A stretch of DNA of 64,000 nucleotides from Actinernus sp. WN-2022 (Eukaryota; Cnidaria; Anthozoa; Actiniaria; Actinernidae), in assembly GCA_030867875.1 (NCBI GenBank), contig JAOWCC010001589.1:88993537-89057536 (forward strand), in the 5' to 3' direction. Shown here piece by piece: positions 32,385-45,193 of the stretch. The notes below the pieces were generated by a model. It was not told where the DNA came from, did no database searches, and was given only the letters and a program-made list of their open reading frames with translations. Position 1 is the first letter of the stretch; each line of letters opens with the position of its first letter. Position numbers and translations under genes: made by a program.

Positions 32385-32959
32385 GCATTGAAAGAATAAA
32401 TTGCTGGTGTTTAGTTTACCCGCAGAAGAGTCACTGGATCGCCCAGAGATAGGTAGGAGATCAGTTAACAGCAATAAGAGCTACAATAACAATTTGATAT
32501 TTAGCCTTTACGAATGAATTCATGACAATACTTAATATAATAATAACAATAATAATAATAATAATAATAACAATAATAATAATAATAAATACATTGAAAG
32601 AATAAATTGCTGGTGTTTAGTTTACCCGCAGAAGAGTCACTGGATCGCCCAGAGATAGGTAGGAGATCAGTTAACAGCAATAAGAGCTACAATAACAATT
32701 TGATATTTAGCCTTTACGAATGAATTCATGACAATACTTAATATAATAATAACAATAATAATAATAATAATAATAACAATAATAATAATAATAAATACAT
32801 TGAAAGAATAAATTGCTGGTGTTTAGTTTACCCGCAGAAGAGTCACTGGATCGCCCAGAGATAGGTAGGAGGTCAGTTAACAGCAATAAGAGCTACAATA
32901 ACAATTTGATATTTAGCCTTTACGAATGAATTCATGACGATACTTAATATAATAATAAC

Positions 32960-33002
<43 letters not shown>

Positions 33003-33165
33003 GCATTGAAAGAATAAATTGCTGGTGTTTAGTTTACCCGCAGAAGAGTCACTGGATCGCCCAGAGATAGGTAGGAGATCAGTTAACAGCAATAAGAGCT
33101 ACAATAACAATTTGATATTTAGCCTTTACGAATGAATTCATGACGATACTTAATATAATAATAAC

Positions 33166-33211
<46 letters not shown>

Positions 33212-33374
33212 GCATTGAAAGAATAAATTGCTGGTGTTTAGTTTACCCGCAGAAGAGTCACTGGATCGCCCAGAGATAGGTAGGAGATCAGTTAACAGCA
33301 ATAAGAGCTACAATAACAATTTGATATTTAGCCTTTACGAATGAATTCATGACAATACTTAATATAATAATAAC

Positions 33375-33411
<37 letters not shown>

Positions 33412-33777
33412 GCATTGAAAGAATAAATTGCTGGTGTTTAGTTTACCCGCAGAAGAGTCACTGGATCGCCCAGAGATAGGTAGGAGATCAGTTAACAGCA
33501 ATAAGAGCTACAATAACAATTTGATATTTAGCCTTTACGAATGAATTCATGACGATACTTAATATAATAATAACAATAATAATAATAATAATAACAATAA
33601 TAATAATAATAAATACATTGAAAGAATAAATTGCTGGTGTTTAGTTTACCCGCAGAAGAGTCACTGGATCGCCCAGAGATAGGTAGGAGATCAGTTAACA
33701 GCAATAAGAGCTACAATAACAATTTGATATTTAGCCTTTACGAATGAATTCATGACAATACTTAATATAATAATAAC

Positions 33778-33809
<32 letters not shown>

Positions 33810-33989
33810 TAATAATAATAAAAAATACATTGAAAGAATAAATTGCTGGTGTTTAGTTTACCCGCAGAAGAGTCACTGGATCGCCCAGAGATAGGTAGGA
33901 GGTCAGTTAACAGCAATAAGAGCTACAATAACAATTTGATATTTAGCCTTTACGAATGAATTCATGACGATACTTAATATAATAATAAC

Positions 33990-34029
<40 letters not shown>

Positions 34030-34192
34030 GCATTGAAAGAATAAATTGCTGGTGTTTAGTTTACCCGCAGAAGAGTCACTGGATCGCCCAGAGATAGGTA
34101 GGAGATCAGTTAACAGCAATAAGAGCTACAATAACAATTTGATATTTAGCCTTTACGAATGAATTCATGACGATACTTAATATAATAATAAC

Positions 34193-34238
<46 letters not shown>

Positions 34239-34401
34239 GCATTGAAAGAATAAATTGCTGGTGTTTAGTTTACCCGCAGAAGAGTCACTGGATCGCCCAG
34301 AGATAGGTAGGAGGTCAGTTAACAGCAATAAGAGCTACAATAACAATTTGATATTTAGCCTTTACGAATGAATTCATGACGATACTTAATATAATAATAA
34401 C

Positions 34402-34441
<40 letters not shown>

Positions 34442-34604
34442 GCATTGAAAGAATAAATTGCTGGTGTTTAGTTTACCCGCAGAAGAGTCACTGGATCGCC
34501 CAGAGATAGGTAGGAGGTCAGTTAACAGCAATAAGAGCTACAATAACAATTTGATATTTAGCCTTTACGAATGAATTCATGACGATACTTAATATAATAA
34601 TAAC

Positions 34605-34644
<40 letters not shown>

Positions 34645-34807
34645 GCATTGAAAGAATAAATTGCTGGTGTTTAGTTTACCCGCAGAAGAGTCACTGGATC
34701 GCCCAGAGATAGGTAGGAGATCAGTTAACAGCAATAAGAGCTACAATAACAATTTGATATTTAGCCTTTACGAATGAATTCATGACAATACTTAATATAA
34801 TAATAAC

Positions 34808-34839
<32 letters not shown>

Positions 34840-35019
34840 TAATAATAATAAAAAATACATTGAAAGAATAAATTGCTGGTGTTTAGTTTACCCGCAGAAG
34901 AGTCACTGGATCGCCCAGAGATAGGTAGGAGGTCAGTTAACAGCAATAAGAGCTACAATAACAATTTGATATTTAGCCTTTACGAATGAATTCATGACGA
35001 TACTTAATATAATAATAAC

Positions 35020-35059
<40 letters not shown>

Positions 35060-35222
35060 GCATTGAAAGAATAAATTGCTGGTGTTTAGTTTACCCGCAG
35101 AAGAGTCACTGGATCGCCCAGAGATAGGTAGGAGATCAGTTAACAGCAATAAGAGCTACAATAACAATTTGATATTTAGCCTTTACGAATGAATTCATGA
35201 CGATACTTAATATAATAATAAC

Positions 35223-35268
<46 letters not shown>

Positions 35269-35431
35269 GCATTGAAAGAATAAATTGCTGGTGTTTAGTT
35301 TACCCGCAGAAGAGTCACTGGATCGCCCAGAGATAGGTAGGAGGTCAGTTAACAGCAATAAGAGCTACAATAACAATTTGATATTTAGCCTTTACGAATG
35401 AATTCATGACGATACTTAATATAATAATAAC

Positions 35432-35471
<40 letters not shown>

Positions 35472-36046
35472 GCATTGAAAGAATAAATTGCTGGTGTTTA
35501 GTTTACCCGCAGAAGAGTCACTGGATCGCCCAGAGATAGGTAGGAGGTCAGTTAACAGCAATAAGAGCTACAATAACAATTTGATATTTAGCCTTTACGA
35601 ATGAATTCATGACGATACTTAATATAATAATAACAATAATAATAATAATAATAATAACAATAATAATAATAATAAATACATTGAAAGAATAAATTGCTGG
35701 TGTTTAGTTTACCCGCAGAAGAGTCACTGGATCGCCCAGAGATAGGTAGGAGGTCAGTTAACAGCAATAAGAGCTACAATAACAATTTGATATTTAGCCT
35801 TTACGAATGAATTCATGACAATACTTAATATAATAATAACAATAATAATAATAATAATAATAACAATAATAATAATAATAAATACATTGAAAGAATAAAT
35901 TGCTGGTGTTTAGTTTACCCGCAGAAGAGTCACTGGATCGCCCAGAGATAGGTAGGAGATCAGTTAACAGCAATAAGAGCTACAATAACAATTTGATATT
36001 TAGCCTTTACGAATGAATTCATGACAATACTTAATATAATAATAAC

Positions 36047-36095
<49 letters not shown>

Positions 36096-36646
36096 GCATT
36101 GAAAGAATAAATTGCTGGTGTTTAGTTTACCCGCAGAAGAGTCACTGGATCGCCCAGAGATAGGTAGGAGGTCAGTTAACAGCAATAAGAGCTACAATAA
36201 CAATTTGATATTTAGCCTTTACGAATGAATTCATGATGATACTTAATATAATAATAACAATAATAATAATAATAATAAATACATTGAAAGAATAAATTGC
36301 TGGTGTTTAGTTTACCCGCAGAAGAGTCACTGGATCGCCCAGAGATAGGTAGGAGATCAGTTAACAGCAATAAGAGCTACAATAACAATTTGATATTTAG
36401 CCTTTACGAATGAATTCATGACGATACTTAATATAATAATAACAATAATAATAATAATAATAACAATAATAATAATAATAAATACATTGAAAGAATAAAT
36501 TGCTGGTGTTTAGTTTACCCGCAGAAGAGTCACTGGATCGCCCAGAGATAGGTAGGAGGTCAGTTAACAGCAATAAGAGCTACAATAACAATTTGATATT
36601 TAGCCTTTACGAATGAATTCATGACAATACTTAATATAATAATAAC

Positions 36647-36695
<49 letters not shown>

Positions 36696-36873
36696 GCATT
36701 GAAAGAATAAATTGCTGGTGTTTAGTTTACCCGCAGAAGAGTCACTGGATCGCCCAGAGATAGGTAGGAGGTCAGTTAACAGCAATAAGAGCTACAATAA
36801 CAATTTGATATTTAGCCTTTACGAATGAATTCATGACGATACTTAATATAATAATAACAATAATAATAATAAC

Positions 36874-36922
<49 letters not shown>

Positions 36923-37897
36923 GCATTGAAAGAATAAATTGCTGGTGTTTAGTTTACCCGCAGAAGAGTCACTGGATCGCCCAGAGATAGGTAGGAGGTC
37001 AGTTAACAGCAATAAGAGCTACAATAACAATTTGATATTTAGCCTTTACGAATGAATTCATGACGATACTTAATATAATAATAACAATAATAATAATAAT
37101 AATAACAATAATAATAATAATAAATACATTGAAAGAATAAATTGCTGGTGTTTAGTTTACCCGCAGAAGAGTCACTGGATCGCCCAGAGATAGGTAGGAG
37201 ATCAGTTAACAGCAATAAGAGCTACAATAACAATTTGATATTTAGCCTTTACGAATGAATTCATGACGATACTTAATATAATAATAACAATAATAATAAT
37301 AATAATAACAATAATAATAATAATAAATACATTGAAAGAATAAATTGCTGGTGTTTAGTTTACCCGCAGAAGAGTCACTGGATCGCCCAGAGATAGGTAG
37401 GAGATCAGTTAACAGCAATAAGAGCTACAATAACAATTTGATATTTAGCCTTTACGAATGAATTCATGACGATACTTAATATAATAATAACAATAATAAT
37501 AATAATAATAACAATAATAATAATAATAAATACATTGAAAGAATAAATTGCTGGTGTTTAGTTTACCCGCAGAAGAGTCACTGGATCGCCCAGAGATAGG
37601 TAGGAGATCAGTTAACAGCAATAAGAGCTACAATAACAATTTGATATTTAGCCTTTACGAATGAATTCATGACGATACTTAATATAATAATAACAATAAT
37701 AATAATAATAATAACAATAATAATAATAATAAATACATTGAAAGAATAAATTGCTGGTGTTTAGTTTACCCGCAGAAGAGTCACTGGATCGCCCAGAGAT
37801 AGGTAGGAGATCAGTTAACAGCAATAAGAGCTACAATAACAATTTGATATTTAGCCTTTACGAATGAATTCATGACAATACTTAATATAATAATAAC

Positions 37898-37943
<46 letters not shown>

Positions 37944-38106
37944 GCATTGAAAGAATAAATTGCTGGTGTTTAGTTTACCCGCAGAAGAGTCACTGGATCG
38001 CCCAGAGATAGGTAGGAGATCAGTTAACAGCAATAAGAGCTACAATAACAATTTGATATTTAGCCTTTACGAATGAATTCATGACAATACTTAATATAAT
38101 AATAAC

Positions 38107-38149
<43 letters not shown>

Positions 38150-38312
38150 GCATTGAAAGAATAAATTGCTGGTGTTTAGTTTACCCGCAGAAGAGTCACT
38201 GGATCGCCCAGAGATAGGTAGGAGATCAGTTAACAGCAATAAGAGCTACAATAACAATTTGATATTTAGCCTTTACGAATGAATTCATGACAATACTTAA
38301 TATAATAATAAC

Positions 38313-38355
<43 letters not shown>

Positions 38356-38518
38356 GCATTGAAAGAATAAATTGCTGGTGTTTAGTTTACCCGCAGAAGA
38401 GTCACTGGATCGCCCAGAGATAGGTAGGAGATCAGTTAACAGCAATAAGAGCTACAATAACAATTTGATATTTAGCCTTTACGAATGAATTCATGACAAT
38501 ACTTAATATAATAATAAC

Positions 38519-38564
<46 letters not shown>

Positions 38565-38727
38565 GCATTGAAAGAATAAATTGCTGGTGTTTAGTTTACC
38601 CGCAGAAGAGTCACTGGATCGCCCAGAGATAGGTAGGAGATCAGTTAACAGCAATAAGAGCTACAATAACAATTTGATATTTAGCCTTTACGAATGAATT
38701 CATGACAATACTTAATATAATAATAAC

Positions 38728-38773
<46 letters not shown>

Positions 38774-38936
38774 GCATTGAAAGAATAAATTGCTGGTGTT
38801 TAGTTTACCCGCAGAAGAGTCACTGGATCGCCCAGAGATAGGTAGGAGATCAGTTAACAGCAATAAGAGCTACAATAACAATTTGATATTTAGCCTTTAC
38901 GAATGAATTCATGACAATACTTAATATAATAATAAC

Positions 38937-38979
<43 letters not shown>

Positions 38980-39554
38980 GCATTGAAAGAATAAATTGCT
39001 GGTGTTTAGTTTACCCGCAGAAGAGTCACTGGATCGCCCAGAGATAGGTAGGAGATCAGTTAACAGCAATAAGAGCTACAATAACAATTTGATATTTAGC
39101 CTTTACGAATGAATTCATGACGATACTTAATATAATAATAACAATAATAATAATAATAATAACAATAATAATAATAATAAATACATTGAAAGAATAAATT
39201 GCTGGTGTTTAGTTTACCCGCAGAAGAGTCACTGGATCGCCCAGAGATAGGTAGGAGATCAGTTAACAGCAATAAGAGCTACAATAACAATTTGATATTT
39301 AGCCTTTACGAATGAATTCATGACGATACTTAATATAATAATAACAATAATAATAATAATAATAACAATAATAATAATAATAATAATAAATGCATTGAAA
39401 GAATAAATTGCTGGTGTTTAGTTTACCCGCAGAAGAGTCACTGGATCGCCCAGAGATAGGTAGGAGGTCAGTTAACAGCAATAAGAGCTACAATAACAAT
39501 TTGATATTTAGCCTTTACGAATGAATTCATGACAATACTTAATATAATAATAAC

Positions 39555-39595
<41 letters not shown>

Positions 39596-39960
39596 CATTG
39601 AAAGAATAAATTGCTGGTGTTTAGTTTACCCGCAGAAGAGTCACTGGATCGCCCAGAGATAGGTAGGAGGTCAGTTAACAGCAATAAGAGCTACAATAAC
39701 AATTTGATATTTAGCCTTTACGAATGAATTCATGACAATACTTAATATAATAATAACAATAATAATAATAATAATAACAATAATAATAATAATAAATACA
39801 TTGAAAGAATAAATTGCTGGTGTTTAGTTTACCCGCAGAAGAGTCACTGGATCGCCCAGAGATAGGTAGGAGGTCAGTTAACAGCAATAAGAGCTACAAT
39901 AACAATTTGATATTTAGCCTTTACGAATGAATTCATGACAATACTTAATATAATAATAAC

Positions 39961-39997
<37 letters not shown>

Positions 39998-40160
39998 GCA
40001 TTGAAAGAATAAATTGCTGGTGTTTAGTTTACCCGCAGAAGAGTCACTGGATCGCCCAGAGATAGGTAGGAGGTCAGTTAACAGCAATAAGAGCTACAAT
40101 AACAATTTGATATTTAGCCTTTACGAATGAATTCATGACAATACTTAATATAATAATAAC

Positions 40161-40212
<52 letters not shown>

Positions 40213-40375
40213 GCATTGAAAGAATAAATTGCTGGTGTTTAGTTTACCCGCAGAAGAGTCACTGGATCGCCCAGAGATAGGTAGGAGGTCAGTTAACAGC
40301 AATAAGAGCTACAATAACAATTTGATATTTAGCCTTTACGAATGAATTCATGACAATACTTAATATAATAATAAC

Positions 40376-40418
<43 letters not shown>

Positions 40419-40581
40419 GCATTGAAAGAATAAATTGCTGGTGTTTAGTTTACCCGCAGAAGAGTCACTGGATCGCCCAGAGATAGGTAGGAGGTCAGTT
40501 AACAGCAATAAGAGCTACAATAACAATTTGATATTTAGCCTTTACGAATGAATTCATGACAATACTTAATATAATAATAAC

Positions 40582-40630
<49 letters not shown>

Positions 40631-41163
40631 GCATTGAAAGAATAAATTGCTGGTGTTTAGTTTACCCGCAGAAGAGTCACTGGATCGCCCAGAGATAGGT
40701 AGGAGGTCAGTTAACAGCAATAAGAGCTACAATAACAATTTGATATTTAGCCTTTACGAATGAATTCATGACGATACTTAATATAATAATAACAATAATA
40801 ATAATAATAATAAATACATTGAAAGAATAAATTGCTGGTGTTTAGTTTACCCGCAGAAGAGTCACTGGATCGCCCAGAGATAGGTAGGAGGTCAGTTAAC
40901 AGCAATAAGAGCTACAATAACAATTTGATATTTAGCCTTTACGAATGAATTCATGACGATACTTAATATAATAATAACAATAATAATAATAATAATAAAT
41001 ACATTGAAAGAATAAATTGCTGGTGTTTAGTTTACCCGCAGAAGAGTCACTGGATCGCCCAGAGATAGGTAGGAGGTCAGTTAACAGCAATAAGAGCTAC
41101 AATAACAATTTGATATTTAGCCTTTACGAATGAATTCATGACAATACTTAATATAATAATAAC

Positions 41164-41209
<46 letters not shown>

Positions 41210-41927
41210 GCATTGAAAGAATAAATTGCTGGTGTTTAGTTTACCCGCAGAAGAGTCACTGGATCGCCCAGAGATAGGTAGGAGGTCAGTTAACAGCAAT
41301 AAGAGCTACAATAACAATTTGATATTTAGCCTTTACGAATGAATTCATGACGATACTTAATATAATAATAACAATAATAATAATAATAATAAATACATTG
41401 AAAGAATAAATTGCTGGTGTTTAGTTTACCCGCAGAAGAGTCACTGGATCGCCCAGAGATAGGTAGGAGGTCAGTTAACAGCAATAAGAGCTACAATAAC
41501 AATTTGATATTTAGCCTTTACGAATGAATTCATGACGATACTTAATATAATAATAACAATAATAATAATAATAATAAATACATTGAAAGAATAAATTGCT
41601 GGTGTTTAGTTTACCCGCAGAAGAGTCACTGGATCGCCCAGAGATAGGTAGGAGGTCAGTTAACAGCAATAAGAGCTACAATAACAATTTGATATTTAGC
41701 CTTTACGAATGAATTCATGACGATACTTAATATAATAATAACAATAATAATAATAATAATAAATACATTGAAAGAATAAATTGCTGGTGTTTAGTTTACC
41801 CGCAGAAGAGTCACTGGATCGCCCAGAGATAGGTAGGAGGTCAGTTAACAGCAATAAGAGCTACAATAACAATTTGATATTTAGCCTTTACGAATGAATT
41901 CATGACAATACTTAATATAATAATAAC

Positions 41928-41973
<46 letters not shown>

Positions 41974-42743
41974 GCATTGAAAGAATAAATTGCTGGTGTT
42001 TAGTTTACCCGCAGAAGAGTCACTGGATCGCCCAGAGATAGGTAGGAGGTCAGTTAACAGCAATAAGAGCTACAATAACAATTTGATATTTAGCCTTTAC
42101 GAATGAATTCATGACGATACTTAATATAATAATAACAATAATAATAATAATAATAAATACATTGAAAGAATAAATTGCTGGTGTTTAGTTTACCCGCAGA
42201 AGAGTCACTGGATCGCCCAGAGATAGGTAGGAGATCAGTTAACAGCAATAAGAGCTACAATAACAATTTGATATTTAGCCTTTACGAATGAATTCATGAC
42301 TATACTTAATATAATAATAACAATAATAATAATAATAATAATAACAATAATAATAATAATAAATACATTGAAAGAATAAATTGCTGGTGTTTAGTTTACC
42401 CGCAGAAGAGTCACTGGATCGCCCAGAGATAGGTAGGAGGTCAGTTAACAGCAATAAGAGCTACAATAACAATTTGATATTTAGCCTTTACGAATGAATT
42501 CATGACTATACTTAATATAATAATAACAATAATAATAATAATAATAATAACAATAATAATAATAATAAATACATTGAAAGAATAAATTGCTGGTGTTTAG
42601 TTTACCCGCAGAAGAGTCACTGGATCGCCCAGAGATAGGTAGGAGGTCAGTTAACAGCAATAAGAGCTACAATAACAATTTGATATTTAGCCTTTACGAA
42701 TGAATTCATGACAATACTTAATATAATAATAACAATAATAATT

Positions 42744-42836
42744 TGATTTATATATATATATATATACCTTTTGTATTCTTGTCAAATTTGACAGCTAAAA
42801 CAAAGGAGAACAAAAGGTATATATATATATATATAA
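42744..42836. repeat. TA-flanked palindrome
   Basis: TTTGATTTATATATATA through CCTTTTGT is inverted at the right end, and TGTCAAATTTGACA lies near the centre. The same ~50-bp inner sequence occurs in opposite orientation at about 43460-43515. Confidence 0.8.
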
Positions 42837-42870
42837 ATCAAAAGCAATGTTTTTGAAAACGAGTGTATAT

Positions 42871-43200
42871 TTAACAAATAAAGAAGCCTTAGCCATGTTT
42901 TATACTATCATAAAACACGATGGGCATTTGAGAACATGAGAGAAATGTTAAAGCACAAGCCGAAGGCGCGTGCTTTCAACATTTCTAGAGTGTTCTCAAA
43001 TGACCAGAGTGTTTTATGATAGTATAAAACATGGATTTAAGGCTTCTTTATCTGTTTTATAATATAGATTTACGCGCGCGATGAAAGGAAACCGCCAGTT
43101 GAAAACTATATAACACGGCTAACCATGTTATATACTCTGATAAAACATGGCTTCTTAGCCAATCAGAGCGCGCGTACTATCGTATCTATATTATAAATAT
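42871..43200 (-). mobile_element. About 300-bp foldback MITE, copy 2
   Basis: Reverse-complement relative of 21492-21789, sharing TTAACAAATAAAGAAGCCTT at one end, the internal hairpin around ATGATAGTATAAAACATGG, and the TATAATATAGATACGATAG end. It sits within the nested AT-rich palindromes. Confidence 0.75.
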
Positions 43201-43232
43201 ATATATATATATATACCTTTTGTTCTCCTATA

Positions 43233-43390
43233 TACAGTCGCTGCCAAAAAGGTTGTCCAGCAGAACATAATATAATACTATAATATCCATTGTTTTGGGC
43301 TATTGTCTAGACCAAAACAATAGGCCAAAACAATGGATATTATAGTATTATATTATGTTCTGTTGGACAACCTTTTTGGCAGCGACTGTA
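43233..43390. mobile_element. Tc1/mariner-type palindromic MITE
   Basis: The 154-bp element 43235-43388 begins CAGTCGCTGCCAAAAAGG, and the right end is its near-perfect complement. Arms are ~65 bp with one mismatch. TA flanks both ends, the usual Tc1/mariner duplication, and the CAGT...GCCAAAA start fits that superfamily. Non-coding. Confidence 0.85.
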
Positions 43391-43593
43391 TATACAGTAT
43401 ATATATATATATATATACACTCGTTTTCAAAAACATTGCTTTTGATTTATATATATATACCTTTTGTTCTCCATTGTTTTAGCTGTCAAATTTGACAAGA
43501 ATACAAAAGGTATATATATATTTGCAGTGCAATGTTTTTGAAAACGAGTGTATATATATACAGCGAATTGCAAAAATTCTGTCAAACCCAACT
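43391..43593. repeat. Mirror copies of the TA-flanked palindrome and its neighbour
   Basis: 43413-43525 is the inverted counterpart of 42744-42872 (CACTCGTTTTCAAAAACATT, then the CCTTTTGT palindrome). A third partial copy of GCAATGTTTTTGAAAACGAG follows at about 43531. Together with 42744 this makes an ~0.8-kb outer palindrome around the two MITEs. Confidence 0.7.
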
Positions 43594-43721
43594 ACAGTGG
43601 TTGCCGTTAAGGTTGTCCTAGACATATCCACATATTGATTTATAGCCTTTGTTCAGTCGCACCTTTTACATCAGGAACGGTAATCAGCCGTGAACGCGCC
43701 CTTTGTATTTGGTCACAAAGA

Positions 43722-43797
43722 GTCACGGTGGTCTAATGGTTTACGCTCTTGCTTGCCAGTTCGAAGACCCGAGTTCAAGTCTCAGTATCGGCATCGT
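43722..43797 (+). repeat. tRNA-like sequence (not a tRNA gene)
   Basis: GGTGGTCTAATGGTTTACGC resembles an A box and GAGTTCAAGTCTC a B box, with tRNA-like spacing. The two acceptor-stem halves do not pair. An inverted, more degenerate copy lies at about 45008-45066. Probably a SINE-type promoter caught in the element's arms. Confidence 0.5.
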
Positions 43798-44222
43798 TTC
43801 TTTTTTTTTTTTCTTCTTTTTTCTTTCTTGTCTTTTTGTTTTGTTTACATATGTTTCTTTTTGCAGTTTAATTTTTGATATTGGATAAGAACGGACGATG
43901 TAGCTAAAATAATACTGTCAACCTGAAACGGTCTCAAATTTTCCCAGACTTTCGAAGTAGATAATCATACCAGCACTGACTGAGTACGCCCAAATTACGC
44001 TATTTTCGTTTAGAACGGTATAGTGATTCTGTTGATGGTTGTGGGTTTGAATAAGCGTAATTTGTTTTTCTTACACTGTGCCGGGCTTACATGTATATAC
44101 CAGAAACAGTTTTGAAAATACTAGATACCCACTGATTCAAAGTATTATATCTTTGTTTAGAAGTAAGGAAGCGATTTTAGCAAGTGTTATGAATTTCATT
44201 CGTACTGATTTTCTGAACTTAG

Positions 44223-44516
44223 GCAGACCATAGTTAATAGAGTGGGATGGTTAGGAAACCCGGCAAACTTCAAAAGGGCTAACAAAGGCGCTGCGATTTA
44301 GGTTGGAAGGGGTAAGACAAAAGATTGTGCACGATCATAGTTCATTAGCGTTCCCTGAACGACTGAACTCACACGTTTCTATTGGCTGATTGATTAACAT
44401 GTTGGAATTTCTATTGTGTTTTGTGCACGGTAGTGGTTGAAAAAAGCTAACAAAGACATATAACAAAGAAGGTCCCTGAGTTTCCTAACCATTCCACTCT
44501 ATTAACTATGGGCAGA
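44223..44516. mobile_element. 284-bp MITE, nested
   Basis: Ends CCATAGTTAATAGAGTGG (44228) and its complement (ending 44511), continuing through ATGGTTAGGAAAC, with GCAGA on both flanks (44223-44227, 44512-44516). Non-coding. Inserted in the 43592-45180 element. Confidence 0.75.
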
Positions 44517-45193
44517 CTGAGCGAGCGACCTCGTTCTTTTTTCGCGATTTCGAAAACATCTGCCGCGAGACACGGAGCGGACAATTTTGAAAATATCCGG
44601 CAGTCCAGAAATTAGCCAGAATTCTCTTTGAAACCCATAGTAATGCTTGCATAAGTTGACGAAGCTTTTTTCTTTGTGAAGGAAAAGAACTCACATGGAA
44701 TTATAGCCGTGTACTCGGCGTAAGGTTTACGAGTGTTTGACAAACGATAACAAACTTTTGAAGCTACGCCATGAACGATGTCGATGATCAAAATACTACA
44801 TTCCCTGCGGCAGTCGAAGCTTTTGCAAAATAAATGTTCGAACATTCCTTAATAAAATAGATGTGGATGATAGGTGTCCTTGGCATTTCAAAGGTTAAAA
44901 AGAACTCCGTTCTTGTTGTCACGTTTGAAATAAAAGCTTTTAAGGGAATGCAGTCAGAAAAAAAAGGAAAAAAGAAATGAAAAAAATCTTCGCATTAACA
45001 AAAATGCCGATTCTGAGACTTGAACTCGGGGCTTCGAACTGGTAAGCAAGAACGTGGCTCTTTGTTACCAAATACAAAGGGCGCGTTCACGGCTGATTAC
45101 CGTTCTTTATGTAAAAGGTGCGAACTGAACAAAGGCTATAAATCCATATGTGGATATGTCTAGGACAACGTTAACGGCATATATATATATATA

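Larger units (their letters stand above)
27640..42740 (-). repeat. About 66-copy satellite of a ~205-bp unit containing a spliceable exon
   Basis: Units contain TCACTGGATCGCCCAGAGAT, a variable AAT microsatellite and TTTAGCCTTTACGAATGAAT. I counted about 66 occurrences of the TCACTGGATCGCC landmark. Length varies mainly with the microsatellite. Outside it, units differ at only a few sites (AAATGCATT/AAATACATT, GACGATAC/GACAATAC, GGAGGTCAG/GGAGATCAG). On the minus strand every unit offers an acceptor (TTGTTATTGTAG), a 61-nt open exon and a donor (CGG|GTAAAC). The poly-tyrosine open frames in this region are unspliced read-through of the microsatellite. Confidence 0.9.
43592..45180. mobile_element. 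1.6-kb inverted-repeat element with tRNA-like arms
   Basis: The left end CAGTGGTTGCCGTTAAGGTT resembles the Tc1-type MITE just upstream and is preceded by TA. It is inverted at the right (about 44980-45180), and pairing includes TCCTAGACATATCCACATA and GGCGCGTTCACGGC. Arms are ~200 bp. Each arm contains a tRNA-like segment. A separate 284-bp MITE is nested inside. No transposase is recognisable. Confidence 0.65.

Noticed and set aside
27484..42063. Repeated ~60-codon poly-tyrosine frames as a peptide gene family
   Set aside because: They start at non-ATG codons and run through a probable splice donor into an ATT microsatellite. The credible coding part is only the 61-nt exon.
27640..42740. 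CRISPR-like array
   Set aside because: Regular spacing comes from a ~205-bp eukaryotic tandem unit with a microsatellite. There are no short repeats with unique spacers.
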